Assembly (NCBI RefSeq): GCF_900116855.1
Contig: NZ_UETD01000012.1
Location: forward strand, 1 to 41,582
From: Ruminococcus flavefaciens
Lineage (GTDB): Bacteria; Bacillota; Clostridia; Oscillospirales; Ruminococcaceae
Reading direction: 5' to 3'
DNA length: 41,582 nt
This document shows positions 15,084 to 22,496 of this stretch, one piece after another. The notes beneath the pieces were generated by a model, which searched no databases, was not told the DNA's origin, and was given only the letters and a program-made list of their open reading frames with translations. A program made the translations under genes and the position numbers. How positions within the stretch are numbered: the stretch's first letter is position 1; each line of letters opens with the position of its first letter.

Positions 15084-16217
15084 ATGACTTACGAACTTAG
15101 ACACTTTGATACTCCGCTGATGCGCTTCACAGCAACAGAAGATACAAGCTCACCCGAGATAGATATTCTCTGGGTAAATGAAGAAAAAAAGGCGTTGCTG
15201 CCTCTTGATATGACTATTGACGGAGACAGCGTTTCAAGTTGGCTGAGACACAGGACTATACCGAAGAATCGTGCATACGTCCACAGCTTTCTAAGTAAAT
15301 GTGGACTAAATCTCAATCGCCCTATGAGCATACTCAACGTATCAAAAGGTTTGTCGCTGAACGACTGCTACTGGGTTGTTGAGGAAGGCTTTGAGGGCAG
15401 CTTCTCGCAGTATAATCTGTATGAGAACAGGTTCAGCCGAGTGCTGGGACTTATCGCATTCACTGGCTATGGCAGCTCTGTGAGAACATCTCTTGCATCA
15501 TGCCCAGAGTTCACAACTAATGGTATGCTGCCTAAGTGTTGGCGCAGAGAAAATGGTATTATACGACTTTACAAGGGTGGAACGAGCGGAGCTTCCAACA
15601 CGGGGAACGAGCCATATTCAGAGTTCTATGCCGCTCAGATAGCAGATGCTCTTGGTATCAACGCTATCTCCTACGGACTGTCAAAATGGCAGGGAGAGCT
15701 GTGCTCCACCTGCGAACTGTTCACAAGCAAGGATTATTCATTTATGCCTATCGGCAGACTGGTCACAAAAGGCGGTATGAAAGCTGTCCGCGATTATTAC
15801 AAGTCACTGGGCGATGAATTTATTGCCGCCCTTGACGATATGCTGATACTTGATGCGATAATATGCAACGTGGACAGACATTTCGGCAACTTCGGATTTC
15901 TGGTGGATAACCACACAAACAAAATAGCTGCTCCTGCGCCGCTGTTCGACCACGGCAACTCACTGTTCAATCTTGCTGGCAGGGACGATCTTGTCTCTGA
16001 TAAGGCACTCAACGATTATGCGGATACGCTCGTACCGTGCGTGTATGACGACTTCATCGGCACTGCTAAACATGTGCTCAGCAGCAGGCACAGAGAAGGG
16101 CTTCGCCGCTTGCTCGACTTCCGCTTTAAGCGCCATTCAAGATATAATCTCGACAGCAAGCGTCTGAAACTAATCGAGGAGCAGATTCACAAACGTGCAA
16201 TGGAATTGCTGAAATAA
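15084..16217 (+). CDS. HipA-like kinase domain protein
   Basis: A 377-residue protein with the HipA kinase signature DAIICNVDRHFGNFGFLVD (about 257-275; catalytic Asp264) and metal-binding PLFDHGNSLF (Asp289). RLYKGGTSGASNTGNEPYSE (161-180) supplies the ATP-binding lysine and loop. HipA toxins phosphorylate glutamyl-tRNA synthetase and cause dormancy; related orphan kinases have other targets. The usual adjacent HipB-type antitoxin is absent on both sides, so it is either a solitary HipA-like regulator or a decayed toxin-antitoxin pair. The ATG at 15084 follows AAAGGAGG. Confidence 0.85.
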   Translation: MTYELRHFDTPLMRFTATEDTSSPEIDILWVNEEKKALLPLDMTIDGDSVSSWLRHRTIPKNRAYVHSFLSKCGLNLNRPMSILNVSKGLSLNDCYWVVEEGFEGSFSQYNLYENRFSRVLGLIAFTGYGSSVRTSLASCPEFTTNGMLPKCWRRENGIIRLYKGGTSGASNTGNEPYSEFYAAQIADALGINAISYGLSKWQGELCSTCELFTSKDYSFMPIGRLVTKGGMKAVRDYYKSLGDEFIAALDDMLILDAIICNVDRHFGNFGFLVDNHTNKIAAPAPLFDHGNSLFNLAGRDDLVSDKALNDYADTLVPCVYDDFIGTAKHVLSSRHREGLRRLLDFRFKRHSRYNLDSKRLKLIEEQIHKRAMELLK

Positions 16218-16237
16218 TCGTTTAATAAGTATAATAG

Positions 16238-16265
16238 CCGCAGGGAAAACTGCGGTTTGCTTTTT
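16238..16265 (+). terminator. Terminator of the HipA-like gene
   Basis: CCGCAG / CTGCGG stem with a GGAAAA loop followed by TTTGCTTTTT, 20 bases after the stop. Confidence 0.85.
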
Positions 16266-16269
16266 CATA

Positions 16270-16298
16270 TTGCAAAATCTGCTTTCGTGTGCTATAAT
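16270..16298 (+). promoter_or_regulatory. Promoter of the ATP-grasp gene
   Basis: TTGCAA (16270-16275), 17-base spacer, TATAAT (16293-16298) with TGC just before it (extended -10). Confidence 0.75.
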
Positions 16299-16324
16299 GA
16301 GAAAAAACGTCAGGAAGTGATAAT

Positions 16325-17062
16325 GTGAAAGTATATATTCAATCCTATGAAAACGGTATTCCGCATAATTATAATTTTATGAATGCCTATCAGGGGTTTT
16401 ATGAAATGGGATTTGAAGTAGTACCGTTTCATGATAATGACAAATTTCAAGAAAGCAATAAAGAAGATGTCGTGGTCGGATATGTTGGAACGGTAAGAGC
16501 ACGGCTTGCGGATTTTGGAATTATCACTCCTGAAATGGACTATCCCGACGAACTGCAAAAATATCTTGGACGTAAGATATGGCAGACAAAAATGAACGAA
16601 GTAAACAATAATCCGGATTGTTGGCCTGTATTCGTTAAACCTCTTGAAGATAAACAGTTCACGGGTGTTGTTGTGCGTTCTCCGAAAGACCTTATCGGCT
16701 GTGGAATCCAAGGCGTTAATCAAGATGTTTACTGCTCCGAAATCGTAAAATTTGAAGCAGAATGGCGATGTTTTGTGAGATATGGCCATATCCTCAGTGT
16801 AAGACCTTACAAGGGTGACTGGCGCAAGCATTATGATTACAGAGTAATTGAAAATGCTGTAAAGGAATTCACATCAGCTCCCGCAGGCTATGCCATTGAT
16901 TTTGGACTAACCGATGACGGAAGAACATTACTTATCGAGGTTAATGACGGTTACGCACTCGGGTGCTACGGATTGTTTTACATTGACTACGCTAAGCTGT
17001 TATCCGCCCGCTGGGCTGAACTGACTGGAACAGAGGACGAATGTGCTTTTGATATAAGATAA
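16325..17062 (+). CDS. ATP-grasp protein (DUF4343-like)
   Basis: A 245-residue protein with an ATP-grasp layout: WPVFVKPLEDKQFTGVVVRSP (about 104-124, nucleotide-binding lysine), VYCSEIVKFEAEWRCFV (adenine/ribose strand), and GRTLLIEVNDGYALGCYG (metal-binding E and N). It resembles DUF4343 proteins that join a carboxylate to an amine or modify peptides; substrate unknown. The start is GTG at 16325, 7 bases after AGGAAG; no suitable ATG lies nearby. It is monocistronic between its own promoter and a bidirectional terminator. Confidence 0.85.
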   Translation: MKVYIQSYENGIPHNYNFMNAYQGFYEMGFEVVPFHDNDKFQESNKEDVVVGYVGTVRARLADFGIITPEMDYPDELQKYLGRKIWQTKMNEVNNNPDCWPVFVKPLEDKQFTGVVVRSPKDLIGCGIQGVNQDVYCSEIVKFEAEWRCFVRYGHILSVRPYKGDWRKHYDYRVIENAVKEFTSAPAGYAIDFGLTDDGRTLLIEVNDGYALGCYGLFYIDYAKLLSARWAELTGTEDECAFDIR

Positions 17063-17065
17063 AGA

Positions 17066-17093
17066 AAAGACCGCAGAATTAACTGCGGTCTTT
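17066..17093. terminator. Bidirectional terminator
   Basis: An 11-bp stem (AAAGACCGCAG / CTGCGGTCTTT) with T-runs on both strands, placed between the convergent ATP-grasp and SDR genes. Confidence 0.9.
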
Positions 17094-17096
17094 TTA

Positions 17097-17798
17097 TCAT
17101 TTCAGCTCCCAGCCGTTATCGCCGTGATATATCATCAGCTTGGTCATACCGCCGTCGATACAGATATTCTCGCCTGTGATGAAGCCTGCCTTGTCGGAAC
17201 AGAGGAACATCACCATATTGGCAATATCAAGCGGATTCCCCACGCGTCCGCAGGGTTGCTGATAAGCGTCGGGACCTTCGTAGACCTTGTAGGACGTATC
17301 TATCCAGCCCGGGGAAATGGAGTTCACGCGCACCTTTCCTGCAAGGCTAACCGAAAGAGCATGAGTGAGCGCAGCTATACCGCCTTTCGCGGCAGTGTAG
17401 CTTTCGGTCTGAGGCTGGCTCATACGGTCACGTGAGGACGAAATATTGATGATACTGCCGCCCTTGTTGAAGTGAGGAGCGAACAGCTTAGACAGGTAAA
17501 ACGGCGCGGTCACGCCCACCGCCAGCGCGTACTGGAACTCCTCATAGCTGCACTCGTCAATGCCTTTCATCAGCGGCAGAGCGTTGTTCACGAGGAAGTC
17601 GATGTGTCCGTGCTCGGCTATGACCTGCTGTGCGAATTTTTCAAGCACATTCTTGTCGGAAATATCGCCCACAAAATGGTCGCCCTCAGCCTTGTCTATC
17701 ACGCACACAGCCGCTCCGTTTTTGTAAAATTCCTCGGCTATACACTTGCCGATACCATTTGCGCCGCCTGTTACTACGGCTACTTTGTTTTTTAACAT
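17097..17798 (-). CDS. Short-chain dehydrogenase/reductase (SDR)
   Basis: A 233-residue classical SDR: TGGANGIG (residues 10-17, NAD(P)-binding), NNA (91-93 region), catalytic Ser in INISSSRDR, YTAAK (active-site Tyr and Lys), and SPGWIDT. The acidic residue in VIDKAEG after the second strand favours NAD over NADP. Substrate cannot be told from sequence. It is last in a minus-strand operon and ends at the shared terminator. The start has AAGGAG. Confidence 0.93.
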   Translation of the reverse strand: MLKNKVAVVTGGANGIGKCIAEEFYKNGAAVCVIDKAEGDHFVGDISDKNVLEKFAQQVIAEHGHIDFLVNNALPLMKGIDECSYEEFQYALAVGVTAPFYLSKLFAPHFNKGGSIINISSSRDRMSQPQTESYTAAKGGIAALTHALSVSLAGKVRVNSISPGWIDTSYKVYEGPDAYQQPCGRVGNPLDIANMVMFLCSDKAGFITGENICIDGGMTKLMIYHGDNGWELK

Positions 17799-17814
17799 AT
17801 TTTACTCCTTTATT

Positions 17815-18555
17815 TCACCAGTCAATTAATATTTCGTCCAACAGAATACAATCTGGCGGAATTTCATCGCTGACTTCAATAATATCTCCTATCCATGCCC
17901 CAGCTTCTCCGTATTTTCCATAACGAAAAAGGACGGGCAAAGGATCAATTTTATCAATTATATTATTTCTACTGTCGAGAACTCTTGTATGTCCGAGGGA
18001 ATAATACACTTTCTTCGTGTCGTTTACTGTGTATCTAAAAGTCTTTCCCTCTCTGAGAAAAAGTCCCTCATATGGATTTTTAATGTCTATCCCATATTCA
18101 TTTGGCGGAATATATCCATCACTTTTAAGGCAATCAAGATAGTAGCCTATTTCGTTGCGGACTTCTTTTTCAGTAACTTTGAACAGCCCCGAAACATTCT
18201 TATAGGTTTCATATACGGTATCAAAAAGATAACCTGAGCAGTTACTTTCTTTGCTGTGTCTTATTATAGTTTCAATAACATTGTTTTTGTTATTATCAGG
18301 AGCATTACATTCATCTCCAAGGAATACAATGCGACACCCCTTCCAATCTGTTGCAAGAAGATTATGTAAAGCTCTAAGAAAAATATTATCCTCAAATGTT
18401 GATTCCCGGCTTTTTTGTCCTAAATCGAAATCACCAGGCTGAATATATTCTTTTTTATCCACATTCACCCAACTAAAATATTCACCCATATCGCTTCCTC
18501 CTGTATGTCCATAACACACCTTTATATCAACGATTGCATTGATAATCTTTTTCAT
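17815..18555 (-). CDS. Hypothetical protein (246 aa)
   Basis: An unrecognised 246-residue soluble protein (MKKIINAIVDIKVCYGHTGG), acidic and aromatic-rich, with SYLFDTVYETYKNVS-like helices and a strand-rich C-terminus (YSLGHTRVLDSRNN, YGEAGAWIGDIIEV). It overlaps the rhodanese gene by four bases (ATGA), implying translational coupling. Confidence 0.75.
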   Translation of the reverse strand: MKKIINAIVDIKVCYGHTGGSDMGEYFSWVNVDKKEYIQPGDFDLGQKSRESTFEDNIFLRALHNLLATDWKGCRIVFLGDECNAPDNNKNNVIETIIRHSKESNCSGYLFDTVYETYKNVSGLFKVTEKEVRNEIGYYLDCLKSDGYIPPNEYGIDIKNPYEGLFLREGKTFRYTVNDTKKVYYSLGHTRVLDSRNNIIDKIDPLPVLFRYGKYGEAGAWIGDIIEVSDEIPPDCILLDEILIDW

Positions 18556-18995
18556 TGATTTGCGACTATTTCTCCCGTCCAGTCAATTATTCCGCCGAAT
18601 TCATAGATATGTGTATAGCCCATATCAGCCAGCTTTTGCGAAACCTCCTTGCTTCGGCGACCGCTTCGGCAGTATATGAGAATAACCTGGTCGAGGTAGG
18701 GCAATTCCTTCGGCTGCTCTGTGCCAATGGACTCGTTTGGAATAAGTATCGCACCGGGGATATGACCACTGTCGTATTCGTCCTGCCGCCGAACATCGAC
18801 AATAATATGACCGTCCTCAGCCTGCATCATTTTCTTAGCCTTTTCCTGTGTTATTTGCTGATAGGTTGCATTTTCAGAAGCAGTAGTTATCTGGACTTCC
18901 GACTGAGCACCTTCCGACGAACTTGTCCCATTGCCGCAGGCTGACAGTAACAAGCACACTGAAGCAGCAACTGTCAGTACTATTATTCTCCTCAT
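18552..18995 (-). CDS. Rhodanese-domain lipoprotein
   Basis: A 147-residue protein starting MRRIIVLTVAASVCLLLSACG: a lipoprotein signal with the lipobox LSAC. A short serine-rich linker leads to one rhodanese domain (about 48-145) with VDVRRQDEYDSGHIPGA and the active-site loop YCRSGRRS (catalytic Cys). It probably sits on the outer face of the membrane and moves sulfane sulfur or acts in redox exchange. The ATG at 18995 follows AAGGTGG and overlaps the esterase stop (ATGA). Confidence 0.9.
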   Translation of the reverse strand: MRRIIVLTVAASVCLLLSACGNGTSSSEGAQSEVQITTASENATYQQITQEKAKKMMQAEDGHIIVDVRRQDEYDSGHIPGAILIPNESIGTEQPKELPYLDQVILIYCRSGRRSKEVSQKLADMGYTHIYEFGGIIDWTGEIVANQ

Positions 18996-19654
18996 TTCAC
19001 ACACCACCTTATTCCTTTAGCTATACGCTTCTCAGGCTCATTGAAGTGTCCGCCTTCATTCCATTCAAGGATATGACGGGAAACGTTTTTATCGCCGCAC
19101 ACAAGCTCATACTGCCTGCGAGTGCAATCACCGACAGTCGCCATAATACGGTCACGAGCCTTTTCCTCACGGTCGCCGAGGCTGAGATATACGGAGCTGT
19201 TCTGCGGAGCGGTATGGCTCTCGGCGTAGCTTATCCAGTCCCCGAACCACAGCGAGCCCGAACAGCTTATAACTCCGCTGAACACCTGACTTTCATAGAA
19301 CGCCCACAGGCTGAAAAGACCGGCGAGCGAGTAGCCGCATAGGATACGCATTCCTGTCAGACCGTACTCCTTCTCGCAGCAGGGAACACAGTCATTCATG
19401 AGCCAATCCAGCGTTTTGCGTCCACCGCCTGAGAAAGACATCTTCTTATTGAGCGTAAACTACCACGGCGAGAATTCAGCGTTCCAGTCTTCGACCTCAT
19501 AAATGATATAGTTGCACTTCACGTCCTCGCATAACGCAAGGACTTTTTCAATCGTCTCGGAGCTGTTCTTCATCTCGCCCCAGTATATCGTAGGAAGATC
19601 AGCACCGTTTATTATAATATGGCTGGTTCTGCCGTTGATCTCAATTGTTTTCAT
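18992..19654 (-). pseudogene. Alpha/beta-hydrolase esterase interrupted by an in-frame amber codon
   Basis: The frame opens at ATG 19654 (MKTIEINGRTSH) and stops at TAG (19460-19462), then continues in the same frame to 18992. After the stop come SFSGGGRKTLDWL, RILCGYSLAGLFSLWAFYES (G-x-S-x-G with nucleophile serine) and EGGHFNEPEKR (catalytic histidine). This is the siderophore-esterase-like alpha/beta-hydrolase family. The break is a single in-frame stop, not a frameshift; about 6 codons around it also look unlike the family. Either an inactivated gene or, less likely, readthrough. It overlaps both neighbours, so it was part of the operon. Confidence 0.8.
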
Positions 19655-20096
19655 ATTTCTCCATATACACAAATTCCAGTTCGTCGTTTACAGCTTTCCG
19701 AGCGAATATCGTGTAACCCAGCTTCTGATACAAACGGATATTATCAAGACTTCTCGTACTTGTGAAAAGCTCATATCGCTTATGAGGAAAGCATTTCTCT
19801 ATCTCGGACAGAAGCATTGTACCATAGCCCTTATGTTGGTGGTCAGGGTGTACCATGAGCTTGCCAATGTATGCCGTTCCATCACGTTCTATTGCGCGAA
19901 CTGAGCCGATAATAGTATTCGTATCATCAGTCATTTTCAGTATCACTCCACTGTTCCACTCTTCGATGACCTCATCGAGAGTCTGTTTCAGCGGAGAAAT
20001 GTCCCTGCTGCCGAACAGATTAGCCTCACTCTGATAGGCAAGATATTGAAGCTGTAATATTTCTTGCAGGTCTTCACGTTCAGCTTTAAGTATCAT
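19641..20096 (-). CDS. GNAT N-acetyltransferase
   Basis: A 151-residue single-domain GNAT: AYIGKLMVHPDHQHKGYGTMLL contains the acetyl-CoA pyrophosphate loop (H-Q-H-K-G-Y-G), with NIRLYQKLGYTIFARK as the C-terminal motif. It transfers acetyl from acetyl-CoA to an unknown amine. The ATG at 20096 follows AGGAG. It is in the middle of the minus-strand operon. Confidence 0.9.
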   Translation of the reverse strand: MILKAEREDLQEILQLQYLAYQSEANLFGSRDISPLKQTLDEVIEEWNSGVILKMTDDTNTIIGSVRAIERDGTAYIGKLMVHPDHQHKGYGTMLLSEIEKCFPHKRYELFTSTRSLDNIRLYQKLGYTIFARKAVNDELEFVYMEKYENN

Positions 20097-20108
20097 ACCG
20101 GTTTTCTC

Positions 20109-20798
20109 CTATAATTCTATCAGCCTGTTCGACTCAAAATAGTAAATATTCTCTTTCTTATATCCATATTTCGAGTTCGGGACACTTATATGCGGTTCAA
20201 ATGTAAAATAATCCACTGACGAGAGCAGTGCGTTGTTACCTTTTTCGGTATAGATACGTTCGTTTTTGTCCTTCACGATAGAGTGACCGAGATTGCCGAG
20301 AAAATCAAGGTTGATAAATCCACGGTCGGTTATTAGCTGATTGATATGGAAATACAGCTCCTCAAATGTGGTCTGCGGAGTCGCAAAGCTAAGCAGCTCT
20401 GCGTGAAGTTCCTCCTCCATAAGCAGACCGCTTCGCCACTCATCGTTGCGAATATTGCTTATATCATCAACTACTTTACCGTCCTCGAGAATTATCGTTC
20501 TTGCATAGTCGCCCCATATATTATCATTCTGCGGACTGAGGTCGATCGTTATGATGTCGTCCGCAGCGATAAGTCTGTCTGAGGTCACATACTCTCTGCC
20601 GGAGACTGAAACTGTGGTCTCGTCACCTAAAAATACAAATGCACCAATGTCCCAGTACCAGAACGAATCTGCTCCCAGCGTGAGCATTTTATCCTCGCAG
20701 AGGCGACGCACCTCGGTCAGCTTCATACCTGTATGTATCTCATTTTTTATGTATTCTATCGTGTCTTTCGCTATTTTCTGCACTTCGGAGTATTTCAT
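20109..20798 (-). CDS. M24-family metallopeptidase-like protein
   Basis: A 229-residue protein with the creatinase/aminopeptidase P (pita-bread) pattern: IITIDLSPQNDNIWGDYART (two metal-binding aspartates), NLGHSIV (His), FEPHI (Glu) and FES near the end. It lacks the N-terminal domain of full Xaa-Pro peptidases. It likely hydrolyses an N-terminal residue or acts on a small molecule. Gaps of 12 and 15 bases put it in the operon. Confidence 0.85.
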   Translation of the reverse strand: MKYSEVQKIAKDTIEYIKNEIHTGMKLTEVRRLCEDKMLTLGADSFWYWDIGAFVFLGDETTVSVSGREYVTSDRLIAADDIITIDLSPQNDNIWGDYARTIILEDGKVVDDISNIRNDEWRSGLLMEEELHAELLSFATPQTTFEELYFHINQLITDRGFINLDFLGNLGHSIVKDKNERIYTEKGNNALLSSVDYFTFEPHISVPNSKYGYKKENIYYFESNRLIEL

Positions 20799-20813
20799 AC
20801 GATTGCCTTCTTT

Positions 20814-21353
20814 CTATACTAATGAATTTCCCAACTCATACGCCTCTTCCAGTGCAGAGATATTTTCGATGTCACCTATGTCCTTTACTCCGCGAACCAG
20901 TACAGTGCCGATACTTTCAAGCTTGAAGAAGTCCAGTACCATTTGGTACTGCATCAGTATCGGATCAAACAGATTCGGAAGCTGAGCTGCTCCTATAAGA
21001 AGAAGTCCGAGCTTTTTAATGTGAAAGGTATTCCGCATGGGAGTATGAAGCCTGTCCACGATAGCTTTCAGCTGTGCGCTGATACCATAGAAATAGACAG
21101 GTGAGGCGACTACAACAATATCCGCATTCCGCAATTTTTCATATATCTGTACCATGTCATCATCCTGAAAGCATTTATTGCCTTCGCGCGAGAAACAGCT
21201 GTTGCAGCCTATGCAGGGATTCACCTTACAATCGGCAACAGAAACTATCTCTACATTATTATTCAGGGCAGCTCCTTCCGCAAAGCTCTGCGCCAGCCGT
21301 GCTGTATTGCCGTTTTTTCTCATGCTGCCGACAAGTATTACTATGTTGCTCAT
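20814..21353 (-). CDS. NAD(P)H-dependent FMN reductase / flavodoxin-fold protein
   Basis: A 179-residue protein: IVILVGSMRKNGNTARLA (FMN phosphate loop), CKVNPCIGCNSCFSREGNKCFQDDD (cysteine-rich loop typical of iron-sulfur flavoproteins and related reductases) and VVASPVYFYGISAQLK (isoalloxazine contact). It is probably a flavin-dependent quinone or disulfide reductase. I chose MSNIV (21353) over an ATG at 21371 because of a better-placed purine stretch. First gene of the seven-gene operon running to 17097. Confidence 0.9.
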   Translation of the reverse strand: MSNIVILVGSMRKNGNTARLAQSFAEGAALNNNVEIVSVADCKVNPCIGCNSCFSREGNKCFQDDDMVQIYEKLRNADIVVVASPVYFYGISAQLKAIVDRLHTPMRNTFHIKKLGLLLIGAAQLPNLFDPILMQYQMVLDFFKLESIGTVLVRGVKDIGDIENISALEEAYELGNSLV

Positions 21354-21493
21354 TGCAGTTCCAACTTTCATTGTTTTTACATTATGTTTGATTCTATAGC
21401 ATTATTTTTTTCAATTATATTCTACCATTTTATCTTCAATAAAGCAATGGTCAGGTGCAGAAATAATTGCTAATCCGGTGTTATAAATGAAGA

Positions 21494-21534
21494 ATCCCTG
21501 TAATCAGACATAAAATCGTTCTGATCACAGGGAT
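21494..21534 (-). terminator. Terminator of the XRE regulator
   Basis: ATCCCTGTAATCAGA (21494-21508) pairs with TCTGATCACAGGGAT (21520-21534), one mismatch, 5 bases after the stop of the XRE gene; a modest T-rich tail follows on the minus strand. Confidence 0.7.
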
Positions 21535-21538
21535 ATTG

Positions 21539-21784
21539 TTATTTTATTTCCTGTTCAAGGTCATCAAACTCGGGCGAACTGAAAAACTCGCCTAAAGTCA
21601 TATCTAATCCGTCACATAGAATTTTTATCGTAGTTATAGAAGCATTTTTACGTTCAGGATTAAGGAGACTGTAAACCGTTGACGGTGTCACACCTGAGAG
21701 ATTTGCCAGTTCATTTGCAGCTATCCCTCTGTCTTTACATATGCTCTTTAGTCTCTGAACAACAGCTTCCTTTACAACTGACAC
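21539..21784 (-). CDS. XRE-family transcriptional regulator
   Basis: An 81-residue single-domain Cro/CI helix-turn-helix protein: RLKSICKDRGIAANELANLSGVTPSTVYSLL with the recognition helix in TPSTVYSL, and KILCDGLDMTLGEFF as closing helices. The start is probably GTG at 21784 after GGTGG; an in-frame TTG at 21799 is the alternative. It is divergent from the SLOG-like gene across an operator-like array (21829-21855). Confidence 0.85.
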   Translation of the reverse strand: MSVVKEAVVQRLKSICKDRGIAANELANLSGVTPSTVYSLLNPERKNASITTIKILCDGLDMTLGEFFSSPEFDDLEQEIK

Positions 21785-21828
21785 ATTTCTCACCACCAAC
21801 TATTATTTCTTATATTATACAAATTATT

Positions 21829-21855
21829 ACGCTTCTGCGTGTACGCACTTGCGTA
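21829..21855. promoter_or_regulatory. Operator-like array of alternating half-sites
   Basis: ACGC, TGCGT, ACGCA and TGCGTA occur in alternating orientation, spaced by two or three bases, making two overlapping dyads (TGCGT-GT-ACGCA and TACGCA-CT-TGCGTA). It lies between the divergent XRE and SLOG-like genes, 45-75 bases from each start, beside a TATAAT on the minus strand (about 21815-21820). Confidence 0.65.
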
Positions 21856-21907
21856 TATTGTAAAATAATGATTTAATAGGAGAAATAAAACAGGAAGGTG
21901 AGTTAAA

Positions 21908-22366
21908 TTGACGTGTACAATAATATCAACAGGCGAGGAACTGAGCCTCGTCTGCAAAAATGAAAATGAACCTCCATATCCCGAGATAAAAGCAAAGCTC
22001 CGCGAGAAGATATGGGAGCTTTACTGCAAGGGATATGACAGGTTCCGGATAAACAGCGAGTATGGAGTGCCGCTGTGGTGCGGAGAGATAATAACAGCGT
22101 TGGCTATGTACAACGACATTGAGCTGAACATCGCTATGCCCTATGAGGAGCAGTCCACAAACTGGGTCGAGGAGCATCGTGACCGCTTCTTCAATGTTCA
22201 CGCTGAATCGGATAATGTTGAGATAATTTCACTCCAATACACCGATGACTGCTATGAACTTGCAGACGAACATAGTGAGTATATAGCTATCTTAGTTAGC
22301 CATTATGGTCAACTCTTAGTCTGGGATCAAAGTTGGCTTTATTATTTGCATTTACATAGAGATTGA
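21908..22366 (+). CDS. SLOG-domain protein (DUF1273/YpsA-like), altered C-terminus
   Basis: The first ~120 residues match the SLOG/YpsA type: KLREKIWELYCKGYDRFRINSEYGVPLWCGEIITAL and IAMPYEEQSTNWVEEHRDRFFNVH, then YTDDCYELADEH. After that the family normally continues with a strand and a GGT-type loop; here 30 unrelated residues follow (SEYIAILVSHYGQLLVWD). The start is TTG at 21908 after GGAAGGTGAG. SLOG proteins bind nucleotide-like ligands. The 3' end contains the dnd promoter, suggesting truncation at the junction with that module. Confidence 0.7.
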   Translation: MTCTIISTGEELSLVCKNENEPPYPEIKAKLREKIWELYCKGYDRFRINSEYGVPLWCGEIITALAMYNDIELNIAMPYEEQSTNWVEEHRDRFFNVHAESDNVEIISLQYTDDCYELADEHSEYIAILVSHYGQLLVWDQSWLYYLHLHRD

Positions 22367-22391
22367 CTTTTGAGCTTAAATCTGATATAAT
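22363..22391 (+). promoter_or_regulatory. Promoter of the dptFGH operon
   Basis: TTGACT (22363-22368), 17-base spacer, TATAAT (22386-22391) with TGA before it (extended -10). It overlaps the stop of the SLOG-like gene and predicts a leader of about 100 bases. Confidence 0.85.
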
Positions 22392-22496
22392 TATATGGAA
22401 TATATTGTGCATTTGCAACAAAATCAGGTTGCTGATGCATACGGTGAAATTATATTTACTGTGATAATATTATTGACGATAAGGAGAGTGTATCAA

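Noticed and set aside
19460..19462. Genetic code with UAG as sense codon
   Set aside because: A single case; other genes here use TAG as a normal stop (for example the putative nuclease at 39496-39498).
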